DNA from: an uncultured Sphingomonadaceae bacterium
Lineage (GTDB): Bacteria > Pseudomonadota > Alphaproteobacteria > Sphingomonadales > Sphingomonadaceae
Direction: 5' to 3'
Length of the DNA: 64,000 nt
Assembly: GCA_947504025.1 (NCBI GenBank)
Contig: CANNFX010000001.1
Span: 967,501-1,031,500, forward strand
A model generated the notes under the pieces. The model was not told the DNA's origin, made no database searches, and saw only the letters and a list, made by a program, of their open reading frames with translations. This document shows, piece by piece, positions 25,224 through 34,055 of this stretch. How positions within the stretch are numbered: the first letter of the stretch is position 1; the number at the start of each line of letters is the position of its first letter. The translations under genes and the position numbers were made by a program.

Positions 25224-27083
25224 TTAGCCGACTGGATCGTGCACTTGGTCGAATTGAAGCGAGGCCAGTCGCTCATATAGGCCGCCTGCCGACGAAAGCT
25301 GCTTATGTGTCCCCTGTTCAACAATCCGGCCATCTTCCATCACGATTATACGATCCGCAGCGCGGACTGTGGCAAGGCGGTGAGCGATGACCAGAGTGGT
25401 TCGGCTGGCCATCAGCCGGTCGAGAGCGTCCTGGACCAGCTTCTCGCTTTCGGCATCGAGAGCACTGGTGGCTTCGTCGAGCAACAGGATCGGCGCATCA
25501 CGCAACAGGGCGCGGGCAATCGCAATTCGCTGCTGTTGTCCGCCCGATAGCCGCGCGCCGCTCTCGCCGAGATAAGTGTCGAGACCTTGCGGTAGTTTCT
25601 CGAGGAATTCAGCGGCATTGGCGTTGCGTGCCGCCTCCCAGATCGCCTCGTCGCTGGCGCTCCATTCGCCGTAACGCAAATTGTCACGCGCATCGGCGGC
25701 GAATAGCACACCGTCTTGCGGAACCAGCGCCATGCGGCGGCGGATCTCGGCCGGATCGGCGTTTGGAAGCGCCACACCGTCGAGCCGGATCGTGCCGGCC
25801 TGCGGATCATAGAAACGCTCAGCCAATTGGAAGATTGTCGACTTACCCGCGCCAGATGGACCAACAATGGCGACGGTTTCACCCGGTTCGATCTCGAGGT
25901 TGAAATCCTTGAGCGCTGCGGTTTCAGGCCGGGTCGGATAACGGAAAGTCACATTGCGGAAAGACAGGCTGCCGCGCGGTGGTTCGGGTAATGCAGTCGG
26001 TCGTTCAGGCACTGCAATTGTCGGCTTTTCGTTCAGTAATTCATTGAGGCGGCTGGCAGCACCCGCGCCGCGCAGAAGATCACCGTAAACCTCGGTCAAT
26101 GCGCCGAAGCCGCCCGCGACAAGCCCGCCTGTAAGTACGAAGGCGGCGATCGTGCCGCCGCTAATCTCGCCGGTCGCCACACCCAATGCGCCCTGCCACA
26201 TCAGAAGCGTGATCGACCCGAAGATGAAAAGGATGATGATCGATGTCATCACTGCACGCAGCATGATGCGTTTCTTGGCAGTCTCGAACGTTCGTTCGAC
26301 CGCATCAGCAAAACGCTGTTGCTCGCGGCCTTCCTGATTGAACGCCTGCACGATCTTCATCGCACCAAGCACTTCGCCAATCATCGAACCGACATCGGCC
26401 ACCCGGTCCTGACTCGAACGCGAAACCGATTTCACACGCCGCCCGAAAAACACGATGGGCAGGATGATCAGCGGTATCGCCATCACCAACCCTAAAGTCA
26501 GCTTGGGCGCCAGGGTAAAGAGGTAGATCGTACCGCCAATGGCCATGATCAAATTACGAAGTGCGACGGAAACAGTCGTGCCGACAACCTGCTCGATCAG
26601 ACCGGTATCCGCCGTCATGCGGCTAGAGATTTCCTTGGGGCTGTTTTCCTCAAAGAAGCCGGGCGCGAGGCGCAGCAGGTTTTCCTGCACTTGCCGCCGG
26701 ATATCGGCAACCACTCGCTCGCCCAGCCAACTCACGAAATAGAACCGCATCGCCGTACCGAGAGCCAGCACGCCAACAATCATTAGCAGGTACTTGAACC
26801 ACCGCCCAATATCTTCCGGATCCCCTCCGCCGCCAAAGCCCTGGTCGATTATGAGCTTGAAACCCGCTGGAATTGCCAGAGTCGCCGCCGCCGTGATCAT
26901 CAACGCGATCCAGGCCAACACTAGCTGCGTCGGATAATTCAGAGCCGCAGTCCAAATCATCTTGAGCGGACCCAGCGTCTTTGCCGGCTTAGGCTCGTTA
27001 CTCAATTTCTTACTACGCCGCAGGGAGAAGCGCGATTTTTCCTCGGGCACGGCTGATTCTTGAACTGTCTCGGGGGAATCCAT
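25224..27083 (-). CDS. ABC half-transporter (MsbA/lipid-flippase-like), fused permease and ATPase
   Basis: 619 residues: a polar N-terminal tail of about 45, six membrane helices (about 50-340) and a nucleotide-binding domain. Walker A G-P-S-G-A-G-K-S-T, signature L-S-G-G-Q-Q-Q-R and Walker B I-L-L-L-D-E-A-T-S-A-L-D are all intact, so a homodimer exporter is expected. Alphaproteobacteria often carry this MsbA-related form, but lipid A, peptide or drug export cannot be separated by sequence. It is divergent from phaZ across 156 bp. Confidence 0.9.
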   Translation of the reverse strand: MDSPETVQESAVPEEKSRFSLRRSKKLSNEPKPAKTLGPLKMIWTAALNYPTQLVLAWIALMITAAATLAIPAGFKLIIDQGFGGGGDPEDIGRWFKYLLMIVGVLALGTAMRFYFVSWLGERVVADIRRQVQENLLRLAPGFFEENSPKEISSRMTADTGLIEQVVGTTVSVALRNLIMAIGGTIYLFTLAPKLTLGLVMAIPLIILPIVFFGRRVKSVSRSSQDRVADVGSMIGEVLGAMKIVQAFNQEGREQQRFADAVERTFETAKKRIMLRAVMTSIIILFIFGSITLLMWQGALGVATGEISGGTIAAFVLTGGLVAGGFGALTEVYGDLLRGAGAASRLNELLNEKPTIAVPERPTALPEPPRGSLSFRNVTFRYPTRPETAALKDFNLEIEPGETVAIVGPSGAGKSTIFQLAERFYDPQAGTIRLDGVALPNADPAEIRRRMALVPQDGVLFAADARDNLRYGEWSASDEAIWEAARNANAAEFLEKLPQGLDTYLGESGARLSGGQQQRIAIARALLRDAPILLLDEATSALDAESEKLVQDALDRLMASRTTLVIAHRLATVRAADRIIVMEDGRIVEQGTHKQLSSAGGLYERLASLQFDQVHDPVG

Positions 27084-27154
27084 GCGCGCCCTCTAGCCCA
27101 TCGCTGCAGCGCTTGAAAGCACCCAAGCTATCCACGGGCAGTATTGTGATTCAC

Positions 27155-27170
27155 TGCATTGTGCATTGCA
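27155..27170 (+). promoter_or_regulatory. Repeat motif upstream of phaZ, candidate PhaR-type operator
   Basis: TGCATTG is repeated directly (27155-27161, 27162-27168), and TGCATTGCA (27162-27170) is a near-palindrome centred on T. It lies 70-85 bp before the phaZ start. TGC-rich near-palindromes of this kind are bound by PhaR-type PHA regulators in other alphaproteobacteria; the link here is inference. Confidence 0.35.
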
Positions 27171-27239
27171 ACATGATGCGCTTGCGCCCACTACAGATGC
27201 AACAGAAGCCCCAAGGGGCAAACGCAGAGGATTTCAGAC

Positions 27240-28490
27240 TTGCTCTACCATATGCATGAAATGCAACGCTCATGGCTGGCCGGTGCCAGCGCATGGGCTT
27301 CGATTTCATCCGAAATATTGTCCAATCCAATGATGCCGATGGGCTATATGGGCCTTGGCCCTATGGCTGCATCAGCGCTGGAAGTCTTCGCTCACGCTGC
27401 GGCGACACGCGGGAAACCTGAATTCGGCATCGAGACAGTCGAAGTGGACGGCGAGCAAGAAACGGTTGTTGAAAGCATCGTGCTGACCAAGCCGTTCGGC
27501 GACCTCCTCCGCTTCCGCCGCAAGGGCCTGCCCAAGAACGCGCCCAAATTGCTGATCGTCGCTCCTATGAGCGGGCACTATGCCACTCTGCTACGCGGTA
27601 CGGTCGAACGCATGCTCGAAAACGCCGAAGTGTATATTACGGACTGGGCCGATGCCCGCACTGTACCGGTCAAAGAAGGCCGCTTCGATCTCGACGATTA
27701 CATCGATTACATTATCGAATATCTGGATCATATCGGTCCCGCTACGCATATGATGGCTGTTTGCCAGCCGTCAGTTCCAGCGCTTGCCGCGACCGCGTTG
27801 ATGAATATCGACAAGCATCCTGCACGCCCTGCGACGCTGACCATGATGGGCGGCCCTATCGACACGCGCGAAAGCCCAACCACAGTCAACGACATGGCAA
27901 TGGAACGCCCTATTGAATGGTTCCGCAGCAACGTGATTGCCACTGTTCCACTGTCCTATGCGGGCAGCGGCCGGAAGGTCTATCCAGGCTTCCTGCAGCT
28001 CGCCAGCTTCATGAGCATGAATTTGGGTTCGCATATGCAAAGCCATTATGAGATGTTCAAACACCTCAACGCCGGCGACACCGAAAGCGCCGATGCGACC
28101 AAGGATTTCTACGAAGAATATCGCAGCGTCTGCGATATGACGGCGGAGTTCTACCTCCAGACAGTAGAAGAAGTTTTCCAGAAGCATTCGATCCCGAACG
28201 GGACTTTCGAACATCGCGGCAAAATCGTCGATCTCGGCAAAATAACGTCTACTGCAATCCTCTGCATCGAAGGCGAGCGGGATGATATCTCAGGCGTGGG
28301 TCAGACCAAGGCCGCACTAAAGCTCGCCAAAGGCCTAGCTGAGAAAAAGAAACGCTATTACCTCGCCGAAGGAGCAGGCCATTACGGCATCTTCAATGGC
28401 AGCAAATGGCGCGACAAAGTCGCACCCCAAGTCGAGAAGTTCATGAACGATCATGCGGCGAAGAAAACCAGGTTGAAAGTCGTGGCCTGA
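27240..28490 (+). CDS. phaZ: Intracellular polyhydroxyalkanoate depolymerase
   Basis: 416 residues of the cysteine-type intracellular PHB depolymerase family, which mobilises stored PHA granules. The nucleophile motif is A-V-C-Q-P-S-V-P with Cys175 in place of serine, as in the Ralstonia enzyme; G-E-R-D-D-I-S-G-V-G-Q and A-G-H-Y-G-I-F-N-G supply the acid and histidine. I use the TTG at 27240 because M-L-Y begins most relatives and a GAGGA site precedes it; ATG 27252 is the alternative. It is not next to phaC, phasin or phaR in this window. Confidence 0.92.
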   Translation: MLYHMHEMQRSWLAGASAWASISSEILSNPMMPMGYMGLGPMAASALEVFAHAAATRGKPEFGIETVEVDGEQETVVESIVLTKPFGDLLRFRRKGLPKNAPKLLIVAPMSGHYATLLRGTVERMLENAEVYITDWADARTVPVKEGRFDLDDYIDYIIEYLDHIGPATHMMAVCQPSVPALAATALMNIDKHPARPATLTMMGGPIDTRESPTTVNDMAMERPIEWFRSNVIATVPLSYAGSGRKVYPGFLQLASFMSMNLGSHMQSHYEMFKHLNAGDTESADATKDFYEEYRSVCDMTAEFYLQTVEEVFQKHSIPNGTFEHRGKIVDLGKITSTAILCIEGERDDISGVGQTKAALKLAKGLAEKKKRYYLAEGAGHYGIFNGSKWRDKVAPQVEKFMNDHAAKKTRLKVVA

Positions 28491-28493
28491 GGG

Positions 28494-29102
28494 CTAGTCA
28501 GCCGGCTTGGTCGCCTCGGCACCGCGGCCAAAAATTCGCCGGACGAAGTTGCGTGCTTTGATCAGCAGCCAGATCGTTAGCGCCAGCAGGCCAGCCGCAA
28601 TGCCACCCGCGACATAGGGATACTCGTAGGTCGCATAGAGCAATCCAGCCGTTGCGACGTCTTCTGCAGTCGACACCACCACGTTGGAAACAGGTTCCGG
28701 GCTGGTATTCACCACAGCCCGCGCGCCAGCCTTGCCGCCGTGGGCGAGCAATGCCCCGCCGCCGCCCAGCACGAAGGCGATAACTTGCGTAGCGGGATCA
28801 GACGGATCAACCACCGCCAGCGCCAACAGCGCACCGCCTACAGGGCGAATGAAGGTATGAATGCCGTCCCAGACACTATCAAGCCATGCGACCTTATCAG
28901 CGAAAAATTCAAGCAATGCCGCAAGACCAGCCGCGCCCATGACCCACGGATTGGCTAGCACTTGCAGGCTCTCCAAATGTTCAGGGATCGGTACCGCCCC
29001 TGTTTGCATTGCGACACCTGTCGCAAACACAGTCAAATAGAGCCGCCAGCCCGATAACAGGCTGACGCTCCCAGCGATTCCGATGATTTCCATAATCCCC
29101 AT
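28494..29102 (-). CDS. DUF4126 domain membrane protein
   Basis: 202 residues with several hydrophobic helices and glycine/alanine-rich loops (A-L-L-A-L-A-V-V-D-P, L-G-G-G-G-A-L-L-A-H-G-G-K-A). The sequence matches DUF4126 family membrane proteins, whose function is unknown. It converges with phaZ only 3 bp after its stop. The hairpin array 29114-29386 lies directly upstream, between this gene and the thiolase gene that precedes it on the same strand, and could be in its leader. Confidence 0.8.
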   Translation of the reverse strand: MGIMEIIGIAGSVSLLSGWRLYLTVFATGVAMQTGAVPIPEHLESLQVLANPWVMGAAGLAALLEFFADKVAWLDSVWDGIHTFIRPVGGALLALAVVDPSDPATQVIAFVLGGGGALLAHGGKAGARAVVNTSPEPVSNVVVSTAEDVATAGLLYATYEYPYVAGGIAAGLLALTIWLLIKARNFVRRIFGRGAEATKPAD

Positions 29103-29113
29103 CAGGGGAGAAT

Positions 29114-29386
29114 GCGCAAGAATTGCGCTATAGGCAAGTCAGGGAGTTTGTATTCTCTTACGGCCAGTTGGCTACGCCAACGCCTCCGAGGGACCGCCCA
29201 ATAAGGGCCGCCGGGCGGCCGCCCTTGCGGTTCGCTGGACGCGAACCGAACTTTTCCATGCCAACTATCCGGCACCAAGAAACTTGGTCACGGCAGTCAG
29301 CGAGCGACCGCTCGCCGCCGCTTATGCGGCGAAGCCAAGCGGGCCGGATGGCCCGCGCCCGGCGTCTGAGGGTGTCCCGAAGGGAC
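29114..29386. repeat. Array of nine short perfect hairpins in one intergenic gap
   Basis: Nine separate inverted repeats fill the thiolase-DUF4126 gap with no coding content of their own. Stem coordinates: 29114-29119/29123-29128; 29167-29172/29176-29181; 29203-29226 (AAGGGC outer, GGCCGC inner); 29228-29235/29241-29248 (8 bp); 29274-29279/29283-29288; 29300-29306/29309-29315 (7 bp); 29316-29321/29326-29331; 29339-29345/29350-29356 (7 bp); 29374-29378/29382-29386. Loops are mainly 3-5 nt (GAA, TAC, TGGAC, AAA, TTAT, GGAT, GAA). Nothing similar is seen elsewhere in the window. It could be a palindromic mobile repeat, a processed RNA, or a transcript-end element. Confidence 0.75.
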
Positions 29387-29395
29387 TAATCAAGA

Positions 29396-30574
29396 TCAAA
29401 AAATCTCAAACAGTCCAGCAGCACCCATACCGCCGCCGACGCACATTGTTACGACGGCATATTTCGCGCCGCGGCGCTTGCCCTCGATCAATGCGTGGCC
29501 GGTACAGCGTGCGCCGGTCATACCATATGGGTGACCGATGGAAATCGAACCACCGTTGACGTTGAGAATGTCATTGTCGATGCCCAAACGGTCGCGGCAG
29601 TAAATTACCTGCACAGCGAAAGCTTCGTTGAGCTCCCACAGACCGATATCATCCATCTTCAGATCGAAGCGTTCGAGCAGTTTGGGGATAGCGAAGACGG
29701 GGCCAATGCCCATTTCGTCAGGCTCTGTGCCCGCGACAGCCATGCCGACATAGCGGCCAAGCGGTGTCAGGCCGCGCGCTTCGGCGACCTTGGCTTCCAT
29801 CACGATGCAAGCGCTGGAACCATCGGAAAGCTGAGAAGCGTTACCGGCAGTGATCGTCATACCAGGGCCCATAACCGGGTTGAGCGACTGGAGCCCTTCG
29901 ATTGTGGTCGATGGGCGATTGCCTTCGTCCTTGGCGATGGTCACATCGACATCGCTGATTTCGCCGCTTTCCTTATCCTTGACCTTCATCGAGGTCGAAA
30001 CGGGCACGATTTCGTCGTCGAACTTGCCAGCTTCCTGAGCGGCAGCGGTGCGCATTTGCGAGCTGAGCGCATATTCATCCATCGCTTCACGGCTGACTTC
30101 GTAACGCTTGGCAACGGTTTCAGCGGTTTGCAGCATATTCATGTAAACATCGCCGTGCATCGCCATCAGTTCGCGATCGGGCGCAACGCGCATTTCTGGC
30201 GTCTGGACCAGACTGATCGATTCCTGACCGCCAGCTGCAACGATATCCATGCGGTCAACAATGACCTGCTTGGCTGCCGTAGCGATAGTCATCAAACCGG
30301 ACGAACACTGACGGTCCAGGCTCATGCCCGAAACGGTGATCGGAAGGCCCGAACGCAGCGCAACCTGACGGCCGATATTGCCTGCCTGGGTGCCCTGCTG
30401 GAGCGCCGAGCCCCAAACGACGTCGTCAACTTCAGCGCCTTCGATACCGGCACGCTCTACTGCGGCGGAAAGCGAATAGGAGCCAAGCGTCGCGCCCGAA
30501 GTGTTGTTGAAGCCGCCCTTATAAGCGCGGCCGATGGCCGTACGGGCCGTTGAGACGATTACTGCGTCACGCAT
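29396..30574 (-). CDS. Acetyl-CoA C-acyltransferase (thiolase)
   Basis: A 392-residue thiolase with catalytic cysteine in D-R-Q-C-S-S-G-L-M near residue 88, then [13 protein letters not shown] and C-V-G-G-G-M-G with the second cysteine. It cleaves 3-ketoacyl-CoA or makes acetoacetyl-CoA; which direction is used is not evident. A MaoC-like hydratase gene lies 49 bp upstream on the same strand, so the two probably form a unit. It shares only the general thiolase motifs with the other thiolase (17477-18703), so it is not a recent duplicate. Confidence 0.92.
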   Translation of the reverse strand: MRDAVIVSTARTAIGRAYKGGFNNTSGATLGSYSLSAAVERAGIEGAEVDDVVWGSALQQGTQAGNIGRQVALRSGLPITVSGMSLDRQCSSGLMTIATAAKQVIVDRMDIVAAGGQESISLVQTPEMRVAPDRELMAMHGDVYMNMLQTAETVAKRYEVSREAMDEYALSSQMRTAAAQEAGKFDDEIVPVSTSMKVKDKESGEISDVDVTIAKDEGNRPSTTIEGLQSLNPVMGPGMTITAGNASQLSDGSSACIVMEAKVAEARGLTPLGRYVGMAVAGTEPDEMGIGPVFAIPKLLERFDLKMDDIGLWELNEAFAVQVIYCRDRLGIDNDILNVNGGSISIGHPYGMTGARCTGHALIEGKRRGAKYAVVTMCVGGGMGAAGLFEIF

Positions 30575-30623
30575 GATAGATTCCTTGAACTAGTTTAGAT
30601 TGATCATCCGGGGGAGGAGGGGA

Positions 30624-31073
30624 TCAAACGAAATACTGTGTCATCCATTCACAGATCAGGGCGGGCTTTTCTTCGCCTTCAATCTCGATGGTAATCTCGC
30701 AGCTCTGCTGCCACTGGCCGGGACGCTTCTCGGTCATTTCCGTGAGCTTCCAATGGCCGCGAATACGCTTGCCACTGCGAACGGGGCTGATGAAGCGGGT
30801 TTTGTTGCCGCCATAATTCACCGCCATTTTGATGTCATCCACACGGGGAACATCACTGTTTGCAGTGAGGTAAGGGATCATGGAGAGCGTCAGAAAGCCA
30901 TGCGCGATCGTTCCGCCAAATGGCGTCATTTTCGCCATTTCTTCGTTCACGTGAATGAACTGGTGATCGCCGGTCGCTTCAGCGAATTGGTTGATGCGTT
31001 CCTGGCTCATTTCGGCCCATTCGCTGGTGCCGATGTTTTCGCCGACCTTGGCCTGAATTTCCTGCGGGGACAT
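30624..31073 (-). CDS. MaoC family dehydratase/hydratase
   Basis: 149 residues forming one hot-dog fold. The hydratase-2 motif is seen as F-A-E-A-T-G-D-H-Q-F-I-H-V with the catalytic D/H pair near residues 36-41, followed by G-G-T-I-A-H-G-F-L-T-L-S. Such proteins hydrate enoyl-CoA to (R)-3-hydroxyacyl-CoA, which can feed PHA synthesis, or act in fatty-acid breakdown. It is followed by the thiolase 49 bp on. Confidence 0.85.
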   Translation of the reverse strand: MSPQEIQAKVGENIGTSEWAEMSQERINQFAEATGDHQFIHVNEEMAKMTPFGGTIAHGFLTLSMIPYLTANSDVPRVDDIKMAVNYGGNKTRFISPVRSGKRIRGHWKLTEMTEKRPGQWQQSCEITIEIEGEEKPALICEWMTQYFV

Positions 31074-31129
31074 GCGCCTCTCCTATAAGTTGCCTGTAAG
31101 TTGGGGCAATACATGGCGCATGAACGGGC

Positions 31130-32542
31130 TTACTGCAACGCGGGAGAACCTGCCGTTACGGTATCGCGGGCCTTAGCAGGGATATCGGCATCCAGGCGCG
31201 CATCAGGCCGGACCCTGACACGCCCAGTGGGCTGCGAATCGGTGCGCCGGCAATAAGACCACAGGCCGCATTGCAGCGCCAAAATCAGCAGCACATATGG
31301 TTGATAGGCGATGCCCACGAAGAGCGATCCAACAAGTGCCGTCAATTGCGCAAGCTGCAGCGCATTGGCCAGCGGAGCCTGCCAGGTCTCGTCTTTTGCA
31401 GTTCGATTCTTCCAGCGGCGGCGCAGGCGTTCCATCTGCCAGACACCCGAGATTTGTAACAATATCCAAACCAGGAAACCGAATACGCCCTGTTCGCCCA
31501 GCATTTCGAAATAGCTGGAATGGAACGCACGCGCTTTGTCAGTCACAGTTTCTGACACGATTTTGCGATTGTTGCCTTCGCCCTGTGTCTCGCGGGTTTT
31601 GTAGGTAAAGCTATTGCCAAGAAAGACATTGAAACCGCCGCCGCCAGGATTTTCAGCGGTATAATCAAGCGTCCATTTCCAAACGGCAACGCGGGTGGAT
31701 GCGGATTCGTCGCCTTCGTGGCTGCCGATTGTACCCATTCGCTCGGAAAATGTAGTTGGAAGGAATGGCACCGCTACCAAACCAAGGGCTGCAACTACGG
31801 CAATATATGTGAAGCGCTTCTTCACGTCGCGCAGCATCATAATTCCGAGCGCTGCGATACAGACAAGGCCCGTTCGCGCTGCCGTTCCGACCGGGATCAG
31901 AAGACAGGCAAAGATCAATCCAGCGGAGAAGAGCTGAACGCGCCAGTCCTTGGGAAAGATCGTACCATGATTGGCCAGCCAGCGGATCAACGGAATGCTC
32001 GCAATCGCAACACAGGCCAGCGTCGATGATTCGTACAAGCCGTAATCGGCATCGACGAGCAGAGGCAATTGACCGTAGCCGCCGCCGCCAGAGCCAATCG
32101 TTTTGATGCCAGCCCCGATAACAATCGCACCCAGCGTCAATATCATGGTGAGAATTGCCGATTCGATGCGCAGCCGCGTGACCAGGGTTAGCGGAAGGAA
32201 AATCGCGAAGATCAGCGCCTTCCAAACCCAGGCCCATTTTTCAAGAGCAGCTTCGGGGAAATCCGCCGTGAATGTCGTATAGGCACACCATACCAGCAAC
32301 AATACCATCAGGAATTGGCGATAGGTGAAACGGCTTTTCGATTTGTCATCAATGAGCAGCCATCCGGCAAAGGCAGCGGCAAAAGCAATCAGCGACAGCG
32401 GAATGGCCTGGACCAATGACCAGCCGATTTTCTGCGGCACCAGCACATCAATATAGATATACGCCATCACCCATATAAAGGGTCGCCGCACACCTGCAGC
32501 CAGCAGCGCCATGACAAAAGCAAAGAGTGCAAGATCGAGCAT
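31130..32542 (-). CDS. Putative O-glycosylation ligase of the exosortase A system (Wzy/WaaL-like)
   Basis: 470 residues, about ten membrane helices, and a large periplasmic loop (about 270-340) containing E-N-P-G-G-G-G-F-N-V-F-L-G and R-A-F-H-S-S-Y-F-E-M-L-G-E-Q-G, the hallmark of the exosortase-A-associated O-antigen ligase-like group. The N-terminal half matches the DUF5935 region. In bacteria with XrtA/PEP-CTERM systems this gene sits in the exopolysaccharide locus. No exosortase or PEP-CTERM substrate is in this window. The C-terminal 40 residues are polar and unordered. A 47-residue protein is encoded 5 bp upstream. Confidence 0.85.
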   Translation of the reverse strand: MLDLALFAFVMALLAAGVRRPFIWVMAYIYIDVLVPQKIGWSLVQAIPLSLIAFAAAFAGWLLIDDKSKSRFTYRQFLMVLLLVWCAYTTFTADFPEAALEKWAWVWKALIFAIFLPLTLVTRLRIESAILTMILTLGAIVIGAGIKTIGSGGGGYGQLPLLVDADYGLYESSTLACVAIASIPLIRWLANHGTIFPKDWRVQLFSAGLIFACLLIPVGTAARTGLVCIAALGIMMLRDVKKRFTYIAVVAALGLVAVPFLPTTFSERMGTIGSHEGDESASTRVAVWKWTLDYTAENPGGGGFNVFLGNSFTYKTRETQGEGNNRKIVSETVTDKARAFHSSYFEMLGEQGVFGFLVWILLQISGVWQMERLRRRWKNRTAKDETWQAPLANALQLAQLTALVGSLFVGIAYQPYVLLILALQCGLWSYCRRTDSQPTGRVRVRPDARLDADIPAKARDTVTAGSPALQ

Positions 32543-32547
32543 CGGCC

Positions 32548-32691
32548 CTAGCTATCCTGGCGCTTGTGTGCAGATCGCCTGGAGGGCCGCTTTGCCTCGC
32601 CTTCACTGTCCAGATCACCGCGCACCATCAACCGGATCACGGCAAGCGCGAGCAAGCCATGCGTCAGACCAAGGGTGAAATAATCGATCAA
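32548..32691 (-). CDS. Predicted 47-residue membrane protein upstream of the O-glycosylation ligase
   Basis: A short frame starting with TTG and preceded by an AGAGGA ribosome site at 8 nt. The product begins I-D-Y-F-T-L-G-L-T-H-G-L-L-A-L-A-V-I-R-L, a hydrophobic helix, and ends in a basic, serine- and arginine-rich tail. It ends 5 bp before the ligase ATG, so it would be the first gene of the leftward unit. Translation is plausible but not shown; comparison with relatives would settle it. Confidence 0.5.
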   Translation of the reverse strand: MIDYFTLGLTHGLLALAVIRLMVRGDLDSEGEAKRPSRRSAHKRQDS

Positions 32692-32775
32692 GCGGACATT
32701 CCTCTGTTCAGATAGCGCGCCCTAACAGAGCCAAGTTGACGCGGCGTTAAGCCTATTGTGGCAGAGACTTTTGCC

Positions 32776-34008
32776 ATGACACGCGTCCTCCATGTCCTCG
32801 ACCATTCGCTGCCGCTTCACAGTGGTTACACATTTCGCACACGTGCGATCCTGACCGCTCAACAAGCGGCAGGTATGGAAGTGCGGGGAATTACCGGGCT
32901 TCGCCATGAGGCCGAGAGTGCACCGGTCGAAACACATGACGGTCTGATGTTTCACCGCACACCCGGCACTGCTAGCGGCCCGGTGGCTGTGCGAGAATGG
33001 CGCGAAATTTCCGCTTTGGCCGATGCCATCGAAAAGCTGGCAGAAGATTGGCGGCCCGATGTATTGCACGCCCATTCGCCTGCACTCGGCGGCGCAGCGG
33101 CAATAAAGGCCGGGCGTAAGCTTGGCATTCCGGTCGTTTATGAAATTCGCGCATTCTGGGAAGATGCCGCTGTCGGGAATGGTACCGGCAAACCCGGTTC
33201 AGCCAAATACCGGCTTACCCGTGCGTTCGAAAACCGGGTTGTTTCCGGTGCGGACGCCGTTTTCACAATATGTCACGGCCTGCGCGATGATCTGATCACG
33301 CGCGGTCATCCCGCAGGCAAGATCGGAATCATGCCCAACGGCGTGGATTTGTCACTATTCGGCGAACCGCCACAACGGGATGATGCATTAGCGGCAGAAC
33401 TTGGATTTCAAAAGAAAGCACCTGTGATCGGCTATGTCGGCAGCTTCTATGACTATGAAGGGTTGGATGATCTGATTGCCGCCATGCCTGAATTATTGGT
33501 CAGCGAGCCCGAAACCCGATTGCTGCTGGTGGGTGGCGGACCAATGGATGAAGCATTGCGTGCGCAGGCTGCTGCGTCGACAGCTGCAAAGGCAATCCAC
33601 TTCACCGGACGCGTCCCTCATGCACAGGTAGAGCGCTATTATTCGCTGATCGACATTCTCACCTACCCACGCAAAGCCAGCCGTTTAACCGATCTGGTCA
33701 CGCCATTGAAACCGCTTGAAGCAATGGCGCAAGACCGATTGGTTGCTGCATCCAATGTCGGCGGTCACCGTGAATTGATGGTGGACGGCGTGACGGGCAA
33801 GCTCTTTGCGCCGGACGATCCGTCCGCAATTGCCAGCGAGTTAGCTCTCCTGATCGCTGACCACAGCGACTGGGATGCAATGCGCGAACACGCCCGCGCC
33901 CATGTTGCGGCGCATCATGACTGGGCCTGCAACAGTCGTCGTTATCAAGACGTTTACCAAACCCTGCTAACTCCTCAGGCGAGACCGGGCCTGTCCCACG
34001 CTGCATAA
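32776..34008 (+). CDS. PEP-CTERM/XrtA-system glycosyltransferase (TIGR04063-like, GT4)
   Basis: 410 residues, GT-B fold. It opens T-R-V-L-H-V-L-D-H-S-L-P-L-H-S-G-Y-T-F-R, which I recognise as the start of the exosortase-A-associated GT4 group. The acceptor half contains E-I-R-A-F-W-E-D, and the donor half has G-Y-V-G-S-F-Y-D-Y-E-G and P-L-K-P-L-E-A-M-A near the C-terminal E-x7-E region. The ATG at 32776 is preferred over an in-frame GTG at 32758. It is divergent from the O-glycosylation ligase, supporting one polysaccharide system around 31-35 kb. Confidence 0.87.
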   Translation: MTRVLHVLDHSLPLHSGYTFRTRAILTAQQAAGMEVRGITGLRHEAESAPVETHDGLMFHRTPGTASGPVAVREWREISALADAIEKLAEDWRPDVLHAHSPALGGAAAIKAGRKLGIPVVYEIRAFWEDAAVGNGTGKPGSAKYRLTRAFENRVVSGADAVFTICHGLRDDLITRGHPAGKIGIMPNGVDLSLFGEPPQRDDALAAELGFQKKAPVIGYVGSFYDYEGLDDLIAAMPELLVSEPETRLLLVGGGPMDEALRAQAAASTAAKAIHFTGRVPHAQVERYYSLIDILTYPRKASRLTDLVTPLKPLEAMAQDRLVAASNVGGHRELMVDGVTGKLFAPDDPSAIASELALLIADHSDWDAMREHARAHVAAHHDWACNSRRYQDVYQTLLTPQARPGLSHAA

Positions 34009-34055
34009 TGCCAGCAAAGGATGCGTAGGCCCATACACAATGGGGTAAGTACAAC

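Noticed and set aside
29123..29389. 88-residue frame across the hairpin array
   Set aside because: Palindromes keep several frames open by chance; composition is arginine/proline-rich with no ribosome site.
29495..30553. A 352-residue open frame opposite the thiolase at 29396-30574
   Set aside because: It runs antisense to an intact thiolase with all motifs; no support as a gene.
32755..32775. TGGCAG...TTGC, like a sigma-54 promoter before the glycosyltransferase
   Set aside because: GG and GC are 11 bases apart, not the 10 that sigma-54 needs, and it overlaps the start region.
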